A DNA stretch of 61,000 nt from Symbiodinium natans (taxonomy: Eukaryota > Sar > Dinophyceae > Suessiales > Symbiodiniaceae). Positions 9,201 through 18,000 of the stretch are shown in pieces; position 1 is the first letter of the stretch; the number at the start of each line of letters is the position of its first letter. The translations under genes and the position numbers were made by a program. Location of the stretch: positions 52,501-113,500 of the forward strand of contig CAJNDS010002501.1 in assembly GCA_905221605.1 (NCBI GenBank). Direction: 5' to 3'. Below the pieces are notes generated by a model, which saw only the letters and a list, made by a program, of their open reading frames with translations, was not told where the DNA came from and did no database searches.

Positions 9201-11334
9201 AGGGTTTACACCCTAAACCCTAAACCCTAAACCCTAAACCCTAAACCCTAAACCCTAAACCCTCAAGTTTTAGGGTTAGGGTTTGAGGGGAGCCGAAGCC
9301 CCCAGAGCCTAAGCCCTAACCCTTACAAACCCCGAACTCTAAAACCCTTGGCCTTAAACCCTAAATCCTAAACCCTAAACCCTAAACCCTAAACCCTAAA
9401 CCCAGGGGTTTAGAGAGTATTTGTTTTAGAGGCCAGTGGCTTGCAATCCGCAGCTGATTTCTTGTGGAGGAGAAGGTGCCCCTTGGTTTTGGGTTGAAAG
9501 GGTTTAAACCCTAAACCCTAAACCCTAAACCCTAAACCCTAAACCCTAAACCCTAAACCCTAAACCCTAAAGTTTTAGGGTTAGGGTTTGAGGGGGAGCC
9601 TAGGCCCCCAGAGCCTAAGCCCTAAACCTTATAAACCCTGAACTCTAAAACCCTTGGCCTTAAACCCTAAACCCTAAACCCTAAACCCTAAACCCTAAAC
9701 CCTAAACCCTCAACCCTTAGGGCAATATACATAGAGAGGGATTGTGGGATGGCAGGGTTGTGCGGCCTGGTCGGGACATTCGGTTTTCAGATGTTTTCAG
9801 GCTCCAGCCACACCTTGAATTAAACGCCAAGCTACTCTAGGTCCAAGAGGAAGCTAGGAATAACAAGGGCACCCTTTTTTGCATTCAAGGGGCCGATAAG
9901 GGAGCAGGAGCCCGAAAGAAACGGAATAAGGGCCTATTTAAGGGAGCAGGAGCCCGAAAGAAACGGAATAAGGGCCTATTCCGGGTCCTAGTACTCCAAA
10001 TGCGGAGCTATTGTGAATGAGGGCTTATTCTGGGTCCTAGTACTCCAAATGAGGAGCTATTATCATACGCTCTCCACGCAAGCACAGAGTACTGTAGCCC
10101 ACGGCCTTTTAGGGTAGGCCACTTCCAAACTCAAACTAAGGAAGCACACCCTAAACTGCAGCTACTAGCGATCCTACCATGAAAATAGGGGCCGCCTTAC
10201 TTTGTATGGGGTTTCCGAAAAGAAAGGGACCCCTAATATAGACCCCCGACATTGCAAGATTCCTTTATCATAAGGCCCGTACCCCGCATTTCTGAAACAC
10301 CCATCTGATTTTCTAGGGGATAGGATTAGGGGGACCCTTGGGGACACAGACCCTCTGAATAAGGTCCCTGTTTAAGAGAGCAAGAAGAGGGTTAAGAAGG
10401 GTTTCCTTTTGAAGGGTCCCCCTTATCCTACCTAGGGGTTTAGGGTTTAGTTTCCCAGAATTAATAAAACTAGCTTTGGAAGTACCGGGAAGGTCCTGGA
10501 CTTCGCTGCTGTCTCCTCCCAGCGCCGGATGTCCCCAAGTGACGACGCCTTCTTATAGGGTTTAGGGTTTAGGGTTTAGGGTTTAGGGTTTAGGGTTTAG
10601 GGTTTAGGGTTTAGGGTTTAGGGTTTAGGGTTTAGGGTGACGACGCCTCCGCTTCGGAGCAAGGCCGCGAAGGCGCCCGCAGTGGCCCGGACCTGCTGCA
10701 CGTCCTGTTCTGCTGCATTGAAGGAGCCCAAACCCTAAACCCTAAACCCTAAACCCTAAACCCTAAACCCTAAACCCTAAACCCTAAACCCTAAGCCCTA
10801 AGCCCCAAACCCTAACCCTAAACCCTAAACCCGACACTCTAAGCCCTAAACCTTGTGTATTCTGGCTTTCAAAAAGGGGTCCTTCAGCTTCTCCGCCACC
10901 GGGCTGCTGTCGCCACCCCAGCGCGGGCGACCCCAGGTAACGACCGAGCCATCGCCCCGAACAGCAGCAAACGCTGACTGTGTGGCTTCGAGCTGCTGCA
11001 CGTTGTCCAACTGCACTGAGCTGCTGTCGCCGCCCATATCTCCCTCACCCCAGGACACAACGGAGCCGTCGCTGAGAACAGCAGCTACTGCTGCTGAGGT
11101 GGCGGAAAGGAGCAGCGGTCTCGTGTGCAAGGTGACCCAATCGCCGCTCCGCAACCCAGCCTGCTGAACAGTCAGGTCGCCCTGCAGCAAGATGCCCGAT
11201 GCGCTGAGCAACCTCCCGCGGACTCCCAGAAGCTGCTGCGCGCGCACTCGGAGGTCTTCCACCGACGCGCCCGGCACGACGTCGACATCCGCCCGTCGGC
11301 CACTCATAAGCACGACGGCAATGCGCACCGTCAT
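262..11334 (-). CDS. Gene 1: ubiquitin-like + RCC1-repeat protein, 16 exons
   Basis: Exons in sense order: 10882-11334, 10647-10704, 10496-10548, 8844-8943, 7352-7385, 6892-6948, 6298-6371, 6017-6099, 5546-5620, 4396-4458, 4024-4068, 2968-3042, 1968-2022, 1352-1401, 1093-1161, 262-345. They total 1428 nt (475 residues plus TGA) and keep frame across all 15 introns. Residues 1-70 form a ubiquitin-like domain. About ten RCC1-like units of roughly 40 residues follow, with recurring cores such as AFAAVRGDGSVVTWG and GGDSS-VQ. Donors are GA (6), GC (7) and GT (2); every acceptor is AG|G. RCC1/HERC-type propellers usually act in protein binding or ubiquitin pathways, but no HECT domain is seen, so function is open. 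The last exon is the least certain: its WRGNG core is degenerate, and the gene could continue past the window edge instead of ending at the TGA at 262-264. Confidence 0.88.
4821..4934. mobile_element. MITE-like family C, copy C1
   Basis: CTAGGCTGCCCAGTAACCTAG at the left, CTACTGGGCAACCTAG at the right, with AAAAAGGGTGCCCTTTTTTT and CCAAAAAGGGAATAAGGGC inside. It lies in gene 1 intron 9. Confidence 0.75.
5862..5974. mobile_element. Palindromic element J in gene 1 intron 8
   Basis: CTGTTGGTTAGTAGGGAATG at the left and CATTCCCTGCGAACCAACAG at the right. The arms continue inward with GAGGTAC/GTACCTC and CCCTATATAA. Confidence 0.78.
7386..8843 (-). other. Intron 4 of gene 1 with a 1 kb AT-rich island
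   Basis: This is a 1458-nt intron between exon 5 (7385) and exon 4 (8844). The splice context is ACAG|GCTCCC at the donor and ACAG|GTGGTG at the acceptor, with GACACAGG repeated on both sides. Between about 7430 and 8470 it is strongly AT-rich and lacks telomere motifs: a TAT/TTA simple-repeat zone (7430-7610), a GT run near 7630-7660, unique AT-rich DNA, then a TA run (8445-8465). No ORF there resembles a known protein. CCCTAAA variants resume at 8640. Confidence 0.7.
9100..9665. repeat. Tandem segmental duplication of about 300 bp
   Basis: The block starting GGGGTTTAGAGAG at about 9107 recurs at about 9407. Each copy has the same order: a unique 90-bp piece (TTTGTTTTAGAGGCCAGTGG onward), a CCCTAAA array, a TTTTAGGG stretch, a short GAGCC/CCCCAG segment, then CCCTAAA again. 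The copies differ by a few substitutions and by array length. Confidence 0.8.
10313..10435. mobile_element. MITE-like family F, copy F1 (gene 1 intron 3)
   Basis: CTAGGGGATAGGATTAGGGG at the left and CCCCCTTATCCTACCTAG at the right. About 123 bp, nearly identical to F2 at 21844-21965. Confidence 0.82.
10549..10646 (-). other. Gene 1 intron 2: 98-nt intron made almost only of telomere repeats
   Basis: In the sense strand the intron opens GCGTCGTCAC, runs through about ten CCCTAAA units and ends TATAAGAAG. The exon context is GGAG|GCGTCGTCAC at the donor and GAAG|GCGTCGTCAC at the acceptor, so a perfect 12-bp direct repeat (AGGCGTCGTCAC) brackets the array. Removing it restores the RCC1 core SGG-VVTWGHP with no base lost. 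It is a GC-AG intron. Confidence 0.9.
10882..11334 (-). CDS. Gene 1 exon 1: ubiquitin-like domain and first RCC1 units
   Basis: This is the only long exon of gene 1 (453 nt, 151 codons). It starts at MTVRIAVVLMSG and reads through a beta-grasp-like stretch with DLTVQQAGLRSGD, then two RCC1-like units (VVSWGEGDMGG and VVTWGRPRWGG). The ATG was chosen because it begins the ubiquitin-like domain with no upstream extension of similar character. The exon ends at ...AEKLK (CTGAAG|GACCCC, a GA donor). Reading through that donor gives a stop within 12 codons, whereas splicing to 10704 gives AEKLK-DVQQVRAT, a normal repeat junction. Ubiquitin-like plus RCC1 repeats is, from memory, a common protein class in Symbiodinium-type genomes. 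Confidence 0.9.
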
Positions 11335-12260
11335 GGAAGCGGGCCTTCCTCCGGCGCCCGGCCGGCCACTACCACTCGACAGAAGGGTTTAGGCTTTAGG
11401 GTTTATAGGGTTTAGGGTTTACGGTTTAGGGTTCTATTTAGTTTAGGGCTTAGGTTCTATAGTTTAGGGTTTAGGGTTCTCTTGTCGGACTGCTATTGGA
11501 TGCACCTATAATCCCGGCTCTGTCTCTGTCTTGTTGTCTTTGGCATTGACATTAGGGGGAGGGGGGCGGGGCTTCCGATGCCTTGCTTCCCGTACGTTTT
11601 GTAGGGTTGGGGCGCGTCGTTGGTGCGAGCTGTATCGGATGGAGAATAACTAGTCGAAGCATTTGAGCCTCGTGATCCTACACCCAAGACCCTAATCCCT
11701 ACCCTTGCAATCCCTCTCCCCGCCGGGTCGCAAGCTAGATGCGACGGGGTTGAGCCAGAATGGCACCGGTAGGAAACGGAAGTTAACTTGGCTGCACTCA
11801 GGAGGGTAGCTATAAATTAAACTTTTAGCTACGTTAATAAGAAGCCCAATAAACCCCAAAAATGTAAGGATCTAAAGTTACAGTAAAGTACCACAGAGTT
11901 AAGCTGCCTTCGCAAGAAAAACATACTACACGAAGTCACTACGAACCGTGAGCCCTAAAACGACCCTAAACCCGGCTCCCTTTGGCTAGTCTGGTGGTCG
12001 CTCGTGTGTCCCAAAGGGTTTGAGGTTTAGGGTTTAGAGGATCCTCTGAGAGACACCCTGAAATCCCGAACCTACACAGGCTCCTAAATCCACGAGAAGT
12101 GGTGGACAGGGCGATAGGAGGTAGCAACCCCAAAAACGGCATCCAACCCCGGGCGTTTTCCAAGCAGTTGTGCATTTAGGGGCTTGAGGGGGCGACTGGA
12201 AATCTAATTCCCTAAGCTGCGGAACTGTAACCCCCCCCCCCCCCCCCTCAGAAAAAAAAA
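11335..12260. other. Region between gene 1 start and gene 2 end: no gene assigned
   Basis: It holds short TTTAGGG variants at 11385-11475, then unique DNA. A 64-codon minus-strand ORF (11493-11687, S/T/P-rich) could be the 3' end of gene 2 or chance. No promoter motif is recognisable. Dinoflagellate genes usually lack TATA boxes and are trans-spliced with a leader added to mRNA, so little promoter signal is expected. Confidence 0.5.
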
Positions 12261-12734
12261 CTCAGAGCCAGGATCATACCCGAAGACCTGGAATCTAATG
12301 AAGGATGTTCTGAAAAAAAACTATATGGCATTTAGACTACAACCGCCCGGGCGAACGTATACAGAAGTGAGACATCCCAGAGGCATGTTGTTGCAGGATT
12401 TCAGCTCAAAAACCCTAAATCTCAACCCCGAAGCCCTTAACTCCTTGCTAGCGCAGCAACCATAGTCTATTATCGTGGTTAACCTTTTGCATGTTGCTTC
12501 CTTTACAAGGGAACCTTGAACAACAAAAGGCGAAAAGGGTACCATTGGGCTACTAAGACTCCTGAACCCTAACGCCTAAAATAGCATTATACCCTTTATG
12601 AGGAAGCCGCGGGCCCAAATGCCCCAAACCCCAAACCCTAAACCAAAAACCCGGAACCCTAAACCCAAAACCCTAAACCCCTGAACCCCAAAACCCCGAA
12701 CCCTAAGCCCTAAACTCAAGCCACGGGGCGAGAC

Positions 12735-14990
12735 GATGTAGTGCTTCTTGCACCCGAGCCAAGCCTGCAACGCGCTTTCGGGCGGTTGGGGGCCGACTCT
12801 GCAATGTGGGATTTGGGGTTTAGGGTTTAGGGTTTAGGGTATAGGGTTTAGGGTTTAGGGTTTAGGGTTTAAGGTTTAGGGTTTAGGGTAAGTTTAGGGT
12901 TTAGGGAGGGTTTGGGGTTGGGGGTTTCAGGGTGCTACTGGGGTTTGGAATTTCGGGTTTGGGGCTAGGGGTTGTATGTGGGATTTGGGTCTACTAGCAG
13001 CTATAGGGTTTGGTCGTTAGGGTTTGGGGTTAGAGGTTAACGTGGGATTTGGGGTCTACTAGCCAGCTAGGGTTTGGTCGTTAGGGTTTGGGGTTTGAGG
13101 CCCAAACCCTAAACCCTAAACCCTAAACCCTAAACCCTAAACCCTAAACCCTAGACCCTAAACCCTAAGCCCTAAACCCGAGCTTAGAATTTGGTGTGTA
13201 GCGCTCATGGGCGTTCAAGGCATTGGGGCCCTAACGTCTTAGATTCTCAAGCGCTTTCGGGGGGCTCTCTTGGTTCATGGCTTCAGGTAGGGTTTAGGGT
13301 TTAGGGTTTAGGGTTTAGAGTGTAGGGTTGAGGGTTCAGGGTTCAGAGTGCAGGGTTTAGGGTTTAGGGTTTTGGGTTTAGGGCTGAGGAACTGGGAATG
13401 CCCCTCAAAGCAGCCTCTGAACAAGAATCCTAAACATGATCCGCTTAAGCCCAAATTTTGCGGCAAAGATACATGGTCCATGGGCAAGGCTAAAACGATC
13501 CAAGGGCTTGCCTAGAGAAAAACCGGTATGTCCTGCCTAGCCCCAAACCCAAAAACAAACCCGGAAAACCCTAAAACCCCAAAACACTAAGGCCCTCAAC
13601 CCTTAAACCCATAAAACCCTAAAACCGTGAAACCTTAGAACCCTCATCCCTTCAACCCTAGAACCCTAAAGAACCCCAAAAAACCCTAAAGAACCCTAAA
13701 GAACCCCTAAAGAACCCTAAAGAACCCTAAAGAACCCTGAAGCCCTAAGCCCTTCTCCAGCTTCGTAGCCCCAGTACCTGGTGCAGCAGCTTCTTCGCAA
13801 ACACCCACCCCGCGGAGGTCTTCGTGGTGTGCAGCGTCTGCTTGTAAACTCTGCCCCTAAACCCTAAACCCTAAACCCTAAACCCCAAACCCTAAACCCT
13901 AAACCCTAAACCCTAAACTCCGTCCGAGAGGGCCAAGTATGGAGCCTTGCCCTAGCAAGCCCTTCCTGATCCAACATTTCATGGGGCGTTCTTCTTGCAC
14001 GCCGATCTCACTGTACCATTTCTCCTGAGTGACAGCTATCGCGGACAAGATCTTGTCCTGGTCATGAGACCATGGAGCACGGTTTAGGGTTTATGGTTTA
14101 GGGTTTAGGGTTTAATCACGATATATTGCAATGGTCAAATACAGATCTGAGCCAGCCTGGGCAGCAAGGCTCAAAGCCGACACCGTGACATTGTAACCAT
14201 ATTACAACAAATTAGGGATGATATTTTGGGGGTAGAGGGTTTAATTCGGGTTTAGGGGTTTGGGGTTTAGGGCACCTTTTTGGGGGGTCGGTGACTGCAT
14301 AAGGGATCCTTGAGCCAAAAAAGGAGGGATAAAAGGGTACCGCTGGGCTACCATGACTCCTAAACCCTAAACCCTAAAGCCCAAACCCTAAACCCCAAAC
14401 CACAAACCCTAAACCCCAAAGCCTAAACTACAAAGCCTAAACTCTAGACCCTAGACACTGGAATCCAAAACAAAATGGCAAGGGAAAAAGGCTTAAACCC
14501 TAAACCCCTAAAACCCATAAACCCTAGACCCTAGACCCTAAACCCTAAACCCTAGACCCCAAACCCGAAACCCTAAACCCTAAACCCTAGACCCTAACAC
14601 ACAAACATAAACGGAAAAGGGTACCGCTGGGCTGCCAAGCAAGGCGCCTGCTGCGTTTTCATGTCCATGTCCCTGGCCTGACCCGGCACAGGTGTAGGGT
14701 TTAGGGTTTAGGGTTTAGGGCTTAGGGCTTAGGGCTAAGGTTTAGCGTTTAGGGTTTAGGGTTTAGGGCTTAGGGCTAAGGTTTAGGGTTTAGGGTTTGG
14801 GGCTTGGGGGTTAGGGATTTAGGGTTTAGGGTTTGGGGTTTTGTGTTTTAGGGGCTAAGGGTTTTGGGTTTCGAGTTTTGTGGGAAGGGTAGTGCTTCGG
14901 GTTTAGGAATTTGGGCTATATAGGGGTTTGGGTTTTGGGATGAGGGGTTTCGGCTGCCCTGCATCAGGATCCCTGTTTCTCGAGGGGGGT

Positions 14991-15025
<35 letters not shown>

Positions 15026-18000
15026 GGCTACGAGGCAGCAAGGGTTTAGGGTTTAGGGTCTAGGGTTTGGGATTAGGGAGTCGAGCTGGGGCAGAGAAAC
15101 AGATCAGAGGTACACGTGCGCATGCAAAAAGAGAGGCACCCAGCCCTAAACCCCACCGCCAAAGACCCGAACAACAACACCAAACCCCAAATCCTCTACG
15201 TAAATTCCAAGCTCTATAAAGCCCACACCCAGGTTCAACCCCAAGCCCTGTCGCTACGGGCCTAACCCCTAAGGGCCGTTTGTTGCTTGTATCCGAGGAC
15301 ACCCCCATGAATACAGTCACCAACATTGATAAGGAATCAGATGTACACACTGAGCCTGTTCGGCCGTCTCATGGCGCGCAGTCCCAGATCCATCCGTGCC
15401 TGAGGGCAGAAGCAGGGCTTAGGGTTTAGGGTTTAGGGTTTGGAGTTTAGGGTTTAGGGTGTGGTATGCAGCTCCTCCCCCCCAAACCCCAGACACAGCT
15501 TCAGTTGGCAGTCTAGCCACCACAGCCCTAAGGGGTCCATCTATCTCATGCTTCTACACGTGGGCCACAAAGTCCTGAATAGGAAGTACTTTGAGTCAAA
15601 GGGAAGTTACATGGTCCCTTAACATGGGCCCTTCAAAAAAGGAGGCCCCGTATATACGCTGTACAACCCAAGGGCCCATGCTACAGATCGTTTAAAGAAG
15701 GTAAGGGACCAGATGAAGGTACCATGTAACTGCCCTTAGATTAAGGCACAGGTCTTCCCTATTTAGGCACAATGGCCCTTAGGGTGCAGCCTGAACCGAG
15801 AAGAGTTACAGGGCTTTGGGTTCTAAGGCTCTCGGGCGGTTCGCTCGCCACTTTTTGAAGCCGAAACCCGAAGATGCAAGGCAGCTGTGACAGCTCCCTC
15901 TGCAACCGGCTCGGTTCTTCGCAATTCGGGGTTAGGGTTAAGGGTTTAGGGTTCCCCAACCCTAAAACTCTAAACCCTAAGTCCTAAGCCCCAAGCCCTA
16001 AACCCTAAACCCTAAAACCCTGAAACTCTAAACCATCAGCCCTAGCTACTCTCCTTTCAGCGAGCCAAGCCTCACGCTGTAAGGATTAAGCCCAGGGCGA
16101 ACCCCAAACCCTACACCCTAGAAACCCTAGAAACCCTAGAATTCCTAGAAACCCTAAACCCTAGAAACCCCAAACCCCAAACCCTAAACCCTAAACCCGG
16201 AGACTGAAAATGCATCCAAACTGCCTTCGGCCTGCCCAGGACAAGGGTCGTGCCGGTTTAGGGTTTGAGGGCTTTAGGGTTTCAGGGGGTTAGGGTTTAG
16301 GGCTAGGGTTTAGGGAGTTTAGGGTTTAGGGTTTACGGTTTAGGGTGTAGGGTTTAGGTTTAGGGTTTGGGGTTTGGGGTTTGGGGTTTGGGGTTTGGGG
16401 TTCATGTACCTGAAGGTGAATTCAGGCGCGAGCTTCCTGGCTTTGCTTTGGGTTTAGGGTTAGGGTCAACCTCACAACCTAAACCCTAAACCAGTCCACT
16501 TGGGGTCAGGGCTTGGGGTATCGAGAACTGTGGCCTAAATTCCCATGCATCTCAGGATCTCTTGGGCCAGCCGGGGTTGAGGAATGGGACCTCCCCCCCC
16601 CCCCCCCCCCCTTCCGCATCTCTCTAAGATTCGCACCAAGCCCTCAACTTACAATGTGGTATTGCTGACCTCACAACCCCCAAATCTTACTCCTATGTAA
16701 CTGTGCGACGTGGGGGGTACAGCGCGTTGTCCCGTAGCCTGGTTGGCCTGGAACGCAGGTTGGCCCGAAGTCTGTCTACTGGATCTAAGAGATCATCCTG
16801 GCATATGGTGCCGCAGTGGGCTCGCGGGTGATCCAGCTGGGTGACTTAAGAACGAGGCGGAGATGCATGGCCACTGTCTCACAAGCCGGAGACCCTTGGC
16901 GTAGAGACCCGTGCTGAGCAGTCCATCTATCGCAGCAGGGAGAATGCACAATTTCCGCTGCAGTGGGAGTCTGTGGTGCGGGGCAGCGGCATTGGACCTG
17001 AGGACCTGCTTTTCTGGAAGGCGCCGTACCTGAGTACCATGACAAGGCAGGTGTGCTCCTTTTACAAAGGCAGGAAAAGGGGCAGAAAAAACACTGCCTC
17101 TTATCCGGATCAGTCTCATGACTACGAGTATTAATTGGGGACCGTCGTTCAGTGGTTGGCGTAAGAAAATTCTCCTTGTCGTTCTGCCTGGGGCTGCATT
17201 TACCTACTATTTTGGGGTGTCATGCCGTAGACCTAACTAGGTGACCAGAACCTGCTTACTATTTGGGGTTTGAGAGTTGCAGGTATGCTTCAGGGTTTAC
17301 CGGGCTCGATTCCAAAACCCCAGACCCTAAACCCCAAACCCTAAACCCTAAACCAGGACCCTAAATCCCCTAAACCCTAAACCAGGACCCTACATCCTGC
17401 ACCCGCATGTGGGCCGAATCTCTTCCGCATCTTGCCCCCTCGCCTGCGTGAGCGTATAAAACTGCTCCGCGCCGTTGGCTGCTGTGACCTGGTCAGGTTT
17501 AGGGTTTAGGGTTTGGGGTTTTTTTGGGGTTGTTTTGGGTTTTTTAGTATTTTTCAGGGTTTTTTAGGGTTTTTTAGGGTTTAGGGTGTAGGGTGTATGG
17601 AAATGCAGACAGCCGAAAGTGTAAGGGCAGCTTGGCTGCCCGAACTTCAACAAACAAAGGACCCAAGGATAGTCACCCTAAACCCTAAACCCTAAACCCG
17701 AAACCCTAAACCCTAAACCCTAAACCCGGGTTGGGAGCAACCTCAGTCCAAAATCCATACCATAAACCTGCAAACCCCTAATTTTTGCAGTTTGGGACCG
17801 GCAAACCACAACTTGACCCCAAACAGCAAAGCCTCGCCTGCACAGGTCTCGACAAATACAGGGTTTAGCGTTTGGGGTTTGGGGTTTAGGCTTCAGGGCT
17901 TGGGGGTTTAGGGTTGAGGGACTGGGGATATAAAGGGTTTCGGGGGGTTCAGGGTTTAGGGTTTAGGGAAATTAATCCCCAAAGCGACTTGCATCAGGTT

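Larger units (their letters stand above)
8944..10495 (-). other. Intron 3 of gene 1 (1.55 kb) with internal duplications
   Basis: This intron is bounded by CCAG|GACCTT (GA donor, exon end 10496) and GTAG|GACCAG (acceptor, exon start 8943); AGGACC is repeated on both sides. It contains telomere arrays in both orientations, a duplicated block (about 9100-9365 and 9400-9665), a local tandem duplication around 9890-10060, and MITE-like element F1 (10313-10435). Confidence 0.78.
14678..17443 (-). other. 2.77 kb intron of gene 2
   Basis: The junction ACGCAG|GCGAGG at 17444 joins GTCAG|GCCAGG at 14677, with CAGGC repeated. It holds telomere arrays, a poly-G tract of over 30 bases (about 14988-15023), a poly-C tract (about 16592-16610), the MITE-like element D1 (15601-15738), and unique DNA with open minus-strand stretches (15060-15350 and 16785-17119) that I could not link to a protein. 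Confidence 0.65.

Noticed and set aside
12576-12770. ORFs rich in GFRVxGLGFRV, GLGFRV or NPKPQTLNPKP
   Set aside because: These are translations of the telomere repeats themselves and occur in many places on both strands.
14310-14335. Relic of the dinoflagellate spliced leader (GAGCCAAAA similarity)
   Set aside because: Only about ten bases match and the site is the interior of a family I MITE-like element.
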